NCBI GenBank assembly: GCA_963801715.1
Contig: CAWDGB010000015.1
Coordinates: 62,001 to 126,000, forward strand
Length of the DNA stretch: 64,000 nucleotides
Source: CAVVJA01 sp963801715
GTDB taxonomy: Bacteria > Actinomycetota > Actinomycetes > Mycobacteriales > Jatrophihabitantaceae
Direction of reading: 5' to 3'
Shown here: positions 35,844 to 44,998 of the stretch, in pieces
Numbering within the stretch: position 1 is the first letter of the stretch
How the letters are laid out: the number at the start of each line of letters is the position of its first letter
The notes under the pieces: generated by a model
The model's database searches: none
Told to the model about the DNA's origin: nothing
What the model saw: the letters and a program-made list of their open reading frames with translations, nothing else
Translations under genes and position numbers: made by a program

Positions 35844-37438
35844 GTGTCCTCCTACAACGGCGGGACGGGGCCGCCGGGTGGCGAGTCACGTCCAGGTGAC
35901 CCCTCCGCACCGTCGCCGTTCGACCTGGATCCGCGTGGAGGGCGCGTCACTCGCTCCGAACGCCGCGCCGCCGAGGCCCGCCAAAAGTCTTCGCGCGACC
36001 GCACCACGCCGACGGCAACCGGTCGCCGTCGGCATGCCAAGTCCGGTCGTTCGGACCTGCGACGGGGGTTTGTGCTGGGCACATCGATCCTCGCGGCGCT
36101 GCTCGCGAGTCGCCGTGCTGGTTACCAGCGGGTGGGCCTGGTGGACCTGGCGCGGCTTCAAACAGGACATCCGCCGCGTCGACGCCATCGGCGGAGTGGG
36201 CCAGCCGAACAAGGACATCGACGGCAAGGACCAGAACATCCTGATTGTCGGCAACGACGACCGGCAGACGGCGACGAACGCTGAATTGGCCCAGCTGGGC
36301 ACCACCCGCGATGGCGGCAGCCTGAACACCGACACGATGATGGTGCTGCACGTGCCGGCGGACGGCCGCAAGGCCACAGTGATCTCGATCCCCCGGGACT
36401 CCTACGTCGCGATACCGGGCCACAGCATGAACAAGATCAACTCGGCGTATCCCACCGGCGTGGCGAGCGGGAACGGAAGCACCTCCGCCGGCGCCCGGCT
36501 CGCCGTGCAGACGGTGTCCAACCTCACCGGCCTGACCATCGATCACTTCGTCCAAGTCGACCTGCTCGGCTTCTACCGCATCAGCAACGCGATAGGCGGC
36601 GTTCCGGTCAACCTCTGCGCTCCGGCCAAGGAGGCCAACTCCGGCATCAACCTCCCAGCTGGCGTGTCGGTCATCAAGGGCACCCAGGCGTTGGCGTTCG
36701 TCCGCCAGCGCTATGGGTTCCCGGACGGGCTCGGTGATCTCGATCGGATCCGGCGCCAGCAGTACTTCCTGTCGGCCGCGTTCCGGAAGTTGTCGAGCGC
36801 AGGCGTGCTGCTGAACCCGTTCAAGCTGCAGAACCTGCTCAAGGCGGTGTCGCAGTCGCTGTACATGGACCAGTCGCTGGACCCGCTCAAGCTGGCTGAG
36901 CAGATGCAGGCGCTCACCGCCGGCAACCTCAGCTTCTCGACCATCCCGACCGACGGGTTCGCCGACGTCCCCGGCGTCGGTAGCACCGTCGTCGTCAATC
37001 CCGCTGAGGTGAAAACAAAGGTTCGCCAGCTTGTCGCGGCGACCGCGAGCACGCCGCATACCAGCGCACCGCGCGGCAGTCGCACCGTCGTCGGTGACTG
37101 TGGACGTCCTCAACGGGACGGGTGAGGACGGTGTCGCCGCTCGCAACGCGAGCGCGCTGCAGAAGGCTGGCTTCAAGATCGCGGCGGTGGACACTGCCCC
37201 GTCCGCGAGCACCAAGACGATCGTCGAATACCCATCCGGGATGCAGTCGCAGGCCGCCGCGGTCGCGGCGCACGTTCCCGGCGCGGCGACGACCCAGGGT
37301 TCGGTCACGGTCGTAACGCTGCTCCTCGGATCGGACGGTCTGCAGGCGTCGGGTGCCGCTCCGAGCACCGCCGCACGGTCGGCGACGCCGAGCGCGCCCA
37401 CGTCGCGGACCGCGGACCAGGCGGGCTGTATCTACTGA
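35844..37438 (+). pseudogene. Second LCP family glycan ligase, two frameshifts
   Basis: A tandem paralogue of the preceding LCP gene, read across three frames. The first (35844 to ~36110) gives a cytoplasmic tail and the start of the membrane helix. The second (~36110 to ~37080) gives the LCP domain with GGSLNTDTMMVLHVPADG, SIPRDSYVAIP, KINSAYPTG and DRIRRQQYF. The third (~37080-37438) gives the LytR_C domain (VTVDVLNGTGEDGVAARN) and ends AGCIY. All conserved parts are present, so two indels in the sequence are the likeliest cause. Confidence 0.8.
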
Positions 37439-37439
37439 T

Positions 37440-38150
37440 ATGGCCTCGCCGGAGGGTCTGTTCGCTGCGCTGCTCGAAGCCGCCCCGACGCAGCCGTTCG
37501 TGACGTACTACGGCGACGGCAGCCACGATCGGGCCGAGCTCTCGGCTCGCTCGCTGGCCAATTGGGTCGCCAAGACGTACTTCCTGCTCACCGACGAGCT
37601 GGGCCTCGGACGCGGCAACGCCGCCTACGTCGACCTGCCCGCACATTGGATCTCGCTCTCGCCGTTACTCGGCTGCTGGACCGCCGGCCTGGAGGTCGTG
37701 ACCGATCCGAGCCGCGCTGACGTCGGATTCGTCGACCCCGAGCGGGCGCTCAACGCCGTCGAGATCCCTGACGTGTTCGTCATCGCGCCGGACTCTGCCG
37801 CCCTCGGGCTCAAGCCGGATCGACTGCCACCCGGGATGACCGACTACGTGGCCGCAGTCCGGCCGCAGGCCGATGCATGGGCAGCAGTCCGGCCCCCGGC
37901 GACTGACGCCGATCCGGCCCTGGACAGTCAGACTCGGGCTGAACTCGTGTCAGCCGCGGCCGACCGAGCCGGGGAACTCGGTCTGGACACCGGCGCGCGC
38001 CTGATCACCGGGCGGGACTGGCACGGACCGCGCGACTGGATCGACCTGCTGCTCGCCCCCCTCGTGGTGGGCGGGTCGATCGTTCTTGTGCACAACGGGT
38101 GCGATCTGGAGCGCCGCCGCGTGCAGGAGCGCGCCACCGTGGTCGGGTAG
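37440..38150 (+). CDS. TIGR03089 family protein
   Basis: A 236-residue protein of the actinobacterial TIGR03089 family (mycobacterial Rv3268 position). It looks like the N-terminal part of an AMP-dependent acyl-CoA synthetase (YYGDGSHDRAELSARSLANW) but lacks the AMP-binding loop and the C-terminal domain, so it is probably not an active ligase. The function of the family is unknown. ATG at 37440 lies one base after the LCP stop, implying coupling. Confidence 0.8.
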   Translation: MASPEGLFAALLEAAPTQPFVTYYGDGSHDRAELSARSLANWVAKTYFLLTDELGLGRGNAAYVDLPAHWISLSPLLGCWTAGLEVVTDPSRADVGFVDPERALNAVEIPDVFVIAPDSAALGLKPDRLPPGMTDYVAAVRPQADAWAAVRPPATDADPALDSQTRAELVSAAADRAGELGLDTGARLITGRDWHGPRDWIDLLLAPLVVGGSIVLVHNGCDLERRRVQERATVVG

Positions 38151-38169
38151 CTGGCCGGCGACCGGCGGC

Positions 38170-38218
38170 GATCATCTTCGACGCATCGTCGCCCCAGAGC
38201 GGTAGCGCCAAGATCATC
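38170..38218. other. Imperfect palindrome between convergent genes
   Basis: GATCATCTT at 38170 pairs with AAGATCATC at 38210 (eight of nine), with an inner CCCAGAG/CTCTGGG pair partly overlapping the right arm. The right arm shares CCAAGATCA with the terminator at 45935. It lies between two convergent stops, so a terminator role is possible. Confidence 0.35.
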
Positions 38219-38239
38219 TCTGGGTTCGGGTCATGGATG

Positions 38240-40336
38240 CTAGGTCGGAACAACCCGCCCGTCGGCCTCGGCGCGGCCTAGGTATACCCGAACGGTCTGC
38301 TCGATCGGCTCGGTCGGAGCCATCTCCAGCGTGCTCGGCCATCGAGTGAAGACTGCGGTGAAGAATGCCGGCGGCACCGGGCCGTCGAAGGTCAGCTGCG
38401 AGGGATTGGAGGCGACGACGTAGAGTGAGCGGCCGTGTGCGCTCACCGCGCGAGCGGCGTCGCCCACCTGACGGGGTGAGGCGCCAACGAGGGCAAGAGT
38501 TGGCACTTCGCAGTACGACCGGATCGTCTGCAAGTAGCCCCACCGCAGACTCTCGTCGACGACCAGCACGGCGCCGTCCGGCGGCACCGCCGCGCACAGC
38601 GCGTGGACCGCAGCCGCCTGCGGGGCCTCTTCACGTAGGTCGCTCACCGGCCGGGTGACCAGCCACGGGAGCACCAGCACAGCGACGCAGGCCCCGATGA
38701 CACCAGCGCGTACGACGACGCGCCCTGCGATCGACGTGGTCCACCAGGTCCACGCCGCGCGCAGCACCGCCATTGCCGCGATGATCAGTCCTGGTACCAC
38801 GACGGGGACATAACGCCGCATCGCCCAGACCTGATCCGGCGTGATCTGGGGTGTCCACAGATACAGCGCCGACAGGGACAACGCCATGACCAGAAATCCG
38901 AGCAGCCGGTAGTCGCTCCGGCGAATGAGCTGGTTCAGCAGTAGGACGTACCCGAGAACGGCGAGGATGACGGTCGGCCAGCCGAAGTACATTGCTTGCC
39001 AGTCCACCGTGTACTCGGTATACAGGCGGGTGCCGTCGACGGGCAGACCCTGAGCTTGTTGGGCAACGCGCAGGATCAGGTTGTCGAATTCACCGCGCGT
39101 CGTCAGCCACCACGGTCGACTCAACAGAACGAGGAAGGCGACAATCACGGTCGCTGCGGCCACCCGGCTTAGCAGCAGCCGACCGGCGAGAGTCCCGATC
39201 CGCGCCTTGATCGGCTCTTGCCACGACCAGGCGACCACGACGGTGACCGCTCCGACGACGGCCAGCAGGAAGGCCGCGACGGCGACCGGAATGATTTGCG
39301 AGCGTTGGTTGTGGTAGTAGCCGGGCGAGAGCCAAGAGACGTCAAGGTAGCCAACCACGACCATTGGCACGGCCGATCCGATGAGCGCGGCGCTCCGCCA
39401 TGCTGTCTCCCGCCGCCGATGTGGGGGTGCGATGGCGAGCAGGATCGCGGCGACCACCAGCAACGACAGCAACGCCGCGTACGCGTCGATCCGCACGACC
39501 GCGGCCATACTCGTCACGAAGCCGGCGGCGCCGAAGTCGACGGTTCGCCCGGTGCCAACGGCCCGGTACAGCAAGGCCATGCCGCCCATGAGGAACAGCA
39601 GTGCGAGTGGTTCGGTGAATGTGTCGCGGCTGACGTAAATCATCGGCATCGACACCGCGAAGGCCAGCAGCCCGACAAGCGCGAATTCAGCGCCGACAAC
39701 GCGCCGGGCAATCGCGAAGAACGCCAGCAGCGCGATCCCGGCGAGCACCACGTTCGCTTTCAGCATCGCGGTCGTGCCGAAGACCGAACCGACCGTAGCG
39801 AGCAGGACGGGCAGCAGGTGATTGCCTTGGGCAAAGACGGTGGTGTCGGTCTGGCGTTGGAAACCGGCCGATGTGCCGTCGGATCCGAACGGCGAGCCGA
39901 ACAAGTCCGGCTGCGTGTGGATGGGCAACGACTGATGGTCTACCAGCCACCGCGCGGTGAGCTCGTATGTCGCCGAATCTCGTTGCGCGAACAGGTTTTC
40001 CGCGGAGTAGCGCAGGTTCAGCAGTGCCCAGATACCCACGATGCCCATGGCGACGCCAGCCAGGACGACTTCCCGCCGGGCGATCTCGACGGCCTCGATC
40101 CGGACCAGCCACACCGCTACCGACGCGCCGACAACACCCAACGCCAGGGCGAGCGTCGGGATGAAGTGATTGGCCAGCAACATCACGATTGCCGGCGCCG
40201 AGAACCCAGCGATGGCAACTGGGAGCAGATCGGGCACCGACCAGATCCACCTCGCCCATGCCCTTGAGCGATGTCGCACGGGCGCAGACGTCACCGCGGT
40301 CGCGCGAGCCACCGCCGCGGACGCCGCTGTCGCCAT
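38240..40336 (-). CDS. GT-C type membrane glycosyltransferase, large
   Basis: A 698-residue membrane protein with about 12 or more hydrophobic segments. The first outer loop has FAQRDSATYELTARWLV, where GT-C enzymes carry their acidic catalytic residues, then TVFAQGNHLLPVLLATV, matching the paralogue at 14054-16133 across its frameshift. GT-C enzymes use polyprenyl-phosphate sugars on the outer membrane face. The C-terminal ~130 residues form a soluble domain. The sugar is unknown. Divergent from the CoA-transferase genes (125 bp). Confidence 0.78.
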   Translation of the reverse strand: MATAASAAVARATAVTSAPVRHRSRAWARWIWSVPDLLPVAIAGFSAPAIVMLLANHFIPTLALALGVVGASVAVWLVRIEAVEIARREVVLAGVAMGIVGIWALLNLRYSAENLFAQRDSATYELTARWLVDHQSLPIHTQPDLFGSPFGSDGTSAGFQRQTDTTVFAQGNHLLPVLLATVGSVFGTTAMLKANVVLAGIALLAFFAIARRVVGAEFALVGLLAFAVSMPMIYVSRDTFTEPLALLFLMGGMALLYRAVGTGRTVDFGAAGFVTSMAAVVRIDAYAALLSLLVVAAILLAIAPPHRRRETAWRSAALIGSAVPMVVVGYLDVSWLSPGYYHNQRSQIIPVAVAAFLLAVVGAVTVVVAWSWQEPIKARIGTLAGRLLLSRVAAATVIVAFLVLLSRPWWLTTRGEFDNLILRVAQQAQGLPVDGTRLYTEYTVDWQAMYFGWPTVILAVLGYVLLLNQLIRRSDYRLLGFLVMALSLSALYLWTPQITPDQVWAMRRYVPVVVPGLIIAAMAVLRAAWTWWTTSIAGRVVVRAGVIGACVAVLVLPWLVTRPVSDLREEAPQAAAVHALCAAVPPDGAVLVVDESLRWGYLQTIRSYCEVPTLALVGASPRQVGDAARAVSAHGRSLYVVASNPSQLTFDGPVPPAFFTAVFTRWPSTLEMAPTEPIEQTVRVYLGRAEADGRVVPT

Positions 40337-40461
40337 GCAGGCTCCCGTCTTTCTGGATCGAATCCGTGCGCTATGGATCGAGGCTGTGGCGTGGCCGCCG
40401 CCCGTGACAGAACTTTAGCCGGACTGCTTCGCTATCGTGACCCAGAACGCAGGCGAGGAGA

Positions 40462-41238
40462 ATGACCGGAATGGACAAGACGTTCGCCACGCCGGCCGAT
40501 GCTGTGTACGACGTCGGCGACGGATCATCCCTCGCTGTGGGTGGATTCGGCCTGTCCGGGGTGCCCATCCGGCTCATTGACGCCCTGCTCGCGCTAGGGT
40601 GTCGCGACCTAGAGACGGTGAGTAACAACTGCGGCGTCGACGACGCCGGCCTCGGAGTCCTGCTGGCCGCCCATCGGATACGCCGCACGGTGAGCTCCTA
40701 TGTGGGGGAGAACAAGGAGTTCGCTCGGCAGTACCTGGGCGGTGAGCTCGAGGTCGAGTTGACCCCGCAGGGCACGCTCGCCGAGCGGCTACGTGCCGGG
40801 GGAGCCGGTATCCCGGCTTTCTACACGCCGGCGGGCGTGGGCACGTGGGTCGCCGAAGGCGGCCTGCCCTGGCGCTACGCGCCGGACGGGTCGGTCGCAA
40901 TCGCCTCGCCGCCCAAAGAAGTGCGGGACTTCGACGGACAGAGCTATGTCCTCGAGCGCGGCATCGTTACCGACTTTGCGCTGGTGCGCGCCGCGCGCGG
41001 CGACCGGCACGGAAATCTCGTCTACGACGCGTCGGCCCGCAACTTCAACCCGCTCGCTGCTCTGGCCGGACGGATCACGATTGCCGAGGTGGAAACCCTC
41101 GTCGAGCCGGGCGAATTGGATCCCGAGCAGATCCATACGCCGGGTGTGTTCGTGCATCGGGTGGTCGAAGTCGGCGAGGGCGGCAAGCAAGTCGAGCGCC
41201 GCACTACCCGCCCGCACGAGCCGGCGAAGGGGGTGTGA
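40462..41238 (+). CDS. scoA: 3-oxoacid CoA-transferase, subunit A
   Basis: A 258-residue alpha subunit of a SCOT-type family I CoA-transferase (DGSSLAVGGFGLSGVPIRLI, SNNCGVDDAGLGVLL, GGELEVELTPQGTLAERLR, FYTPAGVGTWVAEGG). With subunit B it moves CoA between succinyl-CoA and acetoacetate or similar 3-oxoacids. GGAG precedes the ATG at 40462. The next gene starts one base after its stop. Confidence 0.93.
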   Translation: MTGMDKTFATPADAVYDVGDGSSLAVGGFGLSGVPIRLIDALLALGCRDLETVSNNCGVDDAGLGVLLAAHRIRRTVSSYVGENKEFARQYLGGELEVELTPQGTLAERLRAGGAGIPAFYTPAGVGTWVAEGGLPWRYAPDGSVAIASPPKEVRDFDGQSYVLERGIVTDFALVRAARGDRHGNLVYDASARNFNPLAALAGRITIAEVETLVEPGELDPEQIHTPGVFVHRVVEVGEGGKQVERRTTRPHEPAKGV

Positions 41239-41239
41239 C

Positions 41240-41908
41240 ATGCCGCTCACGAGACCGCAATTGGCCGCCCGGGTTGCCGCAGAACTCAGAGACGGTGAGT
41301 ACGTCAACCTCGGGATCGGCATGCCGACGCTGGTGTCGAACTACATCGCCGAGGGTGTACACGTCATCCTGCAGTCGGAGAACGGGATTCTGGGCGTGGG
41401 GCCGTATCCATACGAGGAGGATGTCGACCCCGATCTGATCAACGCCGGCAAGGAGACGGTCACCGTCCTACCTGGAGCGTCATTCTTCGACTCTGCGACC
41501 TCGTTCGGCATGATCCGCGGCGGCCATATCGACGTCGCCATTCTCGGCGCGATGCAGGTCTCGACGAACGGCGACCTCGCTAACTGGACCATCCCCGGAA
41601 AGATGATCAAGGGCATGGGTGGCGCCATGGATATCGTCCACGGAGCCAAACGCGTCATCGTGATGATGGAGCACGCCGCCAGGGACGGCACACCCAAGAT
41701 CGTCAATGAGTGCTCGCTGCCTCTGACCGGAAAGAGCTGCGTACAACGGATCATCACCGATCTCGCCGTCATCGACATCACCGAGGACGGCCTGATCCTG
41801 CGCGAGCTCGCGCCCGACGTCAGCGTCGGCCACGTTCGCGGCGCCACCGAACCGCCGCTGATCGAGGCTCGGGATCTGCGGGCGATGGACGTCGGCGCAA
41901 GTGTCTGA
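41240..41908 (+). CDS. scoB: 3-oxoacid CoA-transferase, subunit B
   Basis: A 222-residue beta subunit with LGIGMPTLVSNYI and SENGILGVGPYP, whose Glu is the CoA-thioester-forming catalytic residue, then GGHIDVAILGAMQV. ATG at 41240 follows the subunit A stop by one base. The frame is open upstream, but that part is the out-of-frame sequence of subunit A. Together with HMG-CoA lyase nearby it fits acetoacetate metabolism. Confidence 0.93.
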   Translation: MPLTRPQLAARVAAELRDGEYVNLGIGMPTLVSNYIAEGVHVILQSENGILGVGPYPYEEDVDPDLINAGKETVTVLPGASFFDSATSFGMIRGGHIDVAILGAMQVSTNGDLANWTIPGKMIKGMGGAMDIVHGAKRVIVMMEHAARDGTPKIVNECSLPLTGKSCVQRIITDLAVIDITEDGLILRELAPDVSVGHVRGATEPPLIEARDLRAMDVGASV

Positions 41909-41969
41909 AGTATCACGGGCCGTCACGCTGCCTCCTACTGGTCGACGGCTTGCTGGCCATGAGGGGGAC

Positions 41970-42176
41970 GTGAACCTGATGACTACGACGCTGGCGGAGC
42001 GCGAACGGTGTGTGCTCCAGCTGTTCGCTGACGGGTTGTCGACCCGCGAGGTCGCCCGGCAGATGTGTTACTCGGAGCGCACGATCAAGAACGTGCTGCA
42101 GGACTTGACGATTCGACTGAACGTCCGTAACCGCACCCACGCCGTCGCATACGCCGTCCGCCACGGCTGGATCTGA
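41970..42176 (+). CDS. Single-domain LuxR-type DNA-binding protein
   Basis: A 68-residue protein made almost only of a LuxR helix-turn-helix (LAERERCVLQLFADGLSTRE, then CYSERTIKNVLQDLTIRLNV). There is no receiver or sensor domain. GTG at 41970 has a GAGGGGGAC ribosome site; an upstream GTG at 41901 would overlap scoB. Such orphan regulators act as small transcription factors. Its position suggests control of scoAB or the acyl-CoA dehydrogenase, which is inference. Confidence 0.72.
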   Translation: MNLMTTTLAERERCVLQLFADGLSTREVARQMCYSERTIKNVLQDLTIRLNVRNRTHAVAYAVRHGWI

Positions 42177-42195
42177 GCTCGGCGCCTGCCGCGGC

Positions 42196-43372
42196 CTAGT
42201 GTCGCCGGGTATCGAGCATCTGCTTGGCCATGACCATCCGGTTGATCTGATTGGTGCCTTCATAGATCTGGGTGATCTTGGCATCGCGCATCATGCGCTC
42301 GACGGGGAAGTCCCGCGTGTACCCGTAGCCGCCGAACAGCTGCACGGCGTCGGTCGTCACCGCCATAGCGGTGTCGGAGGCGAAGACCTTCGCCGCGGCC
42401 GACGCCCAGGTGAGGTCCGGCTCGCCCCGCTCGGCCTTGGCCGCCGCCGCGTAGATCAACTGGCGGGCGGCCTCGGTCCGCATCGCCATATCGGCAAGCA
42501 TGAACTGCACGCCCTGGAACTCGCCGATCGGCTGCCCGAACTGCTTCCGCTGGGTGACGTAGGCACTGGCGGCGTCGACGGCGCCCTGAGCGATGCCCAG
42601 GGCTTGCGCGCCAATCGTCAACCGGGTGTGGTCGAGGGTGCGCAACGCCGTTTTGAAGCCGGTACCAGGCTCGCCGATGATTCGATCGGCCGGGATCGTG
42701 CAGTCCTCGAAGTAGATCTCGCAGGTCGGCGATCCCCTGATGCCGAGCTTGCGCTCCTTCGGTCCTACGGAGAAACCGGGATCGTCCTTGTGCACGACGA
42801 ATGCCGAGATACCCCCGGGCTCCGGCCCCAGGCTCGGTGACGGCCATCACGGTGTAGTACGTGGACACCCCGGCATTGGTGATCCAGGACTTGGTGCCGT
42901 TCAGCACCCAATGATCGCCGCGCAGCACGGCCCGCGTACGCATCGCAGCCGCGTCGGACCCGGCCTCCCGCTCGGACAGCGCGTAGCTGACCATCGCCTC
43001 GCCCGCGGCCACCGCAGGTAACACCTGCTTCTTCAGCTCCTCGGATGCCGACAGCAATAACGGCATGGTGCCGAGCTTGTTGACGGCAGGGATCAGCGCT
43101 GAGGACGCGCACGCACGGGCGACCTCTTCGATCACGATCGCTGTGGCGATGGCGTCTGCTCCTGCGCCGCCATACTCCTCGGGGATGTGCACGGCATGGA
43201 ACCCGGCCCGCACGAGCGCGTCGAGGACATCGTAGGGAAACTCGCCGGTCTCGTCGATCTCGGCCGCTCGTGGCGCGATCTTGTCGTCCGCGAGAGCGCG
43301 GACTGCCTCTCGGAGCATTCGGTGCTCGTCGGGAAGCCGATAAACGTCGAACTTGGGATTTCCCAGCACCAT
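42196..43372 (-). pseudogene. Acyl-CoA dehydrogenase, one frameshift
   Basis: The frame from 43372 (FDVYRLPDEHRMLREAVRAL, then YALSEREAGSDAAAMRT) runs to about 42820. There a GGGGG run breaks it, and GGISAFVVHKDDPGFSVG continues in the next frame to 42196. The C-terminal part has QLFGGYGYTRDFPVERMMRD and QIYEGTNQINRMV, complete for the family. A one-base error in the G run is the simple explanation. The mycobacterial counterpart of this region holds fadE25; beside HMG-CoA lyase it could also be an isovaleryl-type enzyme. Confidence 0.82.
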
Positions 43373-43420
43373 GATTCCGATAGTAGGACGACGGACTACT
43401 TGGTCTCGGTCGGCTGGGTA

Positions 43421-43507
43421 GACTCGTCCCGAGCCGTGACTGGCGCATGCATAAGGTGGTTCACCACCGGGGAGCGGCTCCGCACTGTCGCCGCGCGCCT
43501 GGGTGCC
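43421..43507 (+). promoter_or_regulatory. ZTP riboswitch (pfl motif) upstream of glyA
   Basis: The leader contains CCGTGACTGGCG, then a CACC-rich hairpin followed by CCGGGGAGCGG, a variable loop and CCGC-GCGCCTGGGTG. These are the conserved blocks of the pfl/ZTP riboswitch in their usual order and spacing. It ends about 28 bases before the glyA ATG. It senses ZTP/ZMP, the signal of low 10-formyl-tetrahydrofolate, and normally turns on one-carbon genes such as glyA. Confidence 0.85.
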
Positions 43508-43534
43508 GTCACCGGTTACGAGACGAGAGGCGCC

Positions 43535-44998
43535 ATGACCCAGATCACCACTCCACCCGCGTTCGACGCCGCAGCGGCGTCCACCGCCTATCGCAACGCG
43601 CTCGACGTGATTGCCGCCGTCGAACCCGACGTCGCGTCAGCAATGCGGCAAGAGCTCACCGATCAACGCGAGTCTCTGAAGCTGATTGCCAGCGAGAATT
43701 ACGCCTCGCCTGCCGTGCTGCTGGCGATGGGTTCCTGGCTGAGTGACAAGTACGCGGAGGGGACGATCGGCCACCGCTTCTACGCGGGTTGCCGGAACGT
43801 CGACACCGTCGAGCAACTCGCCGCGGACCATGCCCGGGCGTTGTTCGGCGCACCGCACGCGTACGTCCAGCCGCACTCGGGCATCGACGCCAACCTGGTG
43901 GCGTTCTGGGCCGTGCTCGCTCAGCGCATCGAGGCGCCCGCGCTCGCGACCGCTGGCGTTCGGCAGGTGAACGATCTCTCGACGGAGGATTGGGCGCAGC
44001 TGCGGCACGCCTTCGGTAACCAGCGCATGATCGGCATGTCGCTCGATGCCGGCGGCCACTTGACGCACGGGTTCCGGCCGAACATTTCCGGCAAGATGTT
44101 CGATCAGATGTCCTACGGAACGAATCCCGAGAACGGACTGCTCGACTACGACGAGGTCCGCCGGCTGGCGCGGGAGTTCCGGCCCCTGATCCTGATGGCC
44201 GGCTACTCCGCCTATCCACGCAAGATCAACTTCGCGACGATGCGCGAGATCGCCGACGAGGTCGACGCGACACTCATCGTCGATATGGCGCACTTCGCGG
44301 GCCTGGTCGCCGGCAAGGTGTTCACGGGCGACTTCGATCCCGTCCCGTACGCGCACGTCACGACGACGACGACCCACAAGTCGTTGCGCGGCCCGCGCGG
44401 CGGCATGGTGCTGTGCCAGCCGGAATTCTCCGACTCGGTCGACCGCGGCTGCCCCTTGGTGCTGGGCGGCCCCCTGGCGCACGTCATGGCGGCGAAGGCG
44501 GTGGCACTAGCCGAGGCCCGGCAGGCGGCGTTCGCGGAATACGCGCGGGCAGTTGCTGACAACGCGATTGCCCTCGCCGAGGGGTTGCTGCGCCGAGGTG
44601 CCAACCTGGTCACCGGCGGCACCGAGAACCACATCGTGCTGCTTGATGTCACCTCGTTCGGGCTGACCGGTCGGCAGGCCGAGTCCGCGCTGGTCGACTC
44701 CGGCATCGTCACCAACCGGAACTCGGTGCCGCGTGATCCCAACGGGGCGTGGTACACGTCCGGCATTCGGCTCGGCACTCCTGCGCTCACGTCCCGCGGT
44801 TTCGGGGCCGACGACCTCGACCGCGTTGCCGAGCTCATCGTCGACGTGCTGACCGCGACGGGGCCCGCCGCGGCGCGCGATGGCGCGCCGTCGAAGGCGC
44901 GCTACGAGCTTCCGGACGACGTCGCCAAGCGCACCCATGCCGCGGCGAACGAATTGCTCGACGCCCATCCCTTGTACCCGGGCCTCGATCTGAGCTGA
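43535..44998 (+). CDS. glyA: Serine hydroxymethyltransferase
   Basis: A 487-residue PLP enzyme that converts serine and tetrahydrofolate to glycine and methylene-THF. It has ASENYASPAVLLAMGSWLSD, YAEGTIGHRFYAGC and the PLP-lysine segment VTTTTTHKSLRGPRGG. It is ~60 residues longer than the common ~425-residue form, with extra sequence around residues 120-180, as in the long actinobacterial type. ATG at 43535 has GAGAGG upstream and follows a ZTP riboswitch. The stop overlaps the next gene (TGATG). Confidence 0.93.
   Translation: MTQITTPPAFDAAAASTAYRNALDVIAAVEPDVASAMRQELTDQRESLKLIASENYASPAVLLAMGSWLSDKYAEGTIGHRFYAGCRNVDTVEQLAADHARALFGAPHAYVQPHSGIDANLVAFWAVLAQRIEAPALATAGVRQVNDLSTEDWAQLRHAFGNQRMIGMSLDAGGHLTHGFRPNISGKMFDQMSYGTNPENGLLDYDEVRRLAREFRPLILMAGYSAYPRKINFATMREIADEVDATLIVDMAHFAGLVAGKVFTGDFDPVPYAHVTTTTTHKSLRGPRGGMVLCQPEFSDSVDRGCPLVLGGPLAHVMAAKAVALAEARQAAFAEYARAVADNAIALAEGLLRRGANLVTGGTENHIVLLDVTSFGLTGRQAESALVDSGIVTNRNSVPRDPNGAWYTSGIRLGTPALTSRGFGADDLDRVAELIVDVLTATGPAAARDGAPSKARYELPDDVAKRTHAAANELLDAHPLYPGLDLS

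Noticed and set aside
35947..37401. Long minus-strand open frame opposite the second LCP gene
   Set aside because: It mirrors the LCP coding sequence and has no recognisable domain; the LCP motifs on the plus strand are clear.
43421..43507. Tetrahydrofolate or glycine riboswitch as the glyA leader
   Set aside because: The ordered conserved blocks fit the ZTP/pfl motif; the tandem glycine aptamer pattern is absent.
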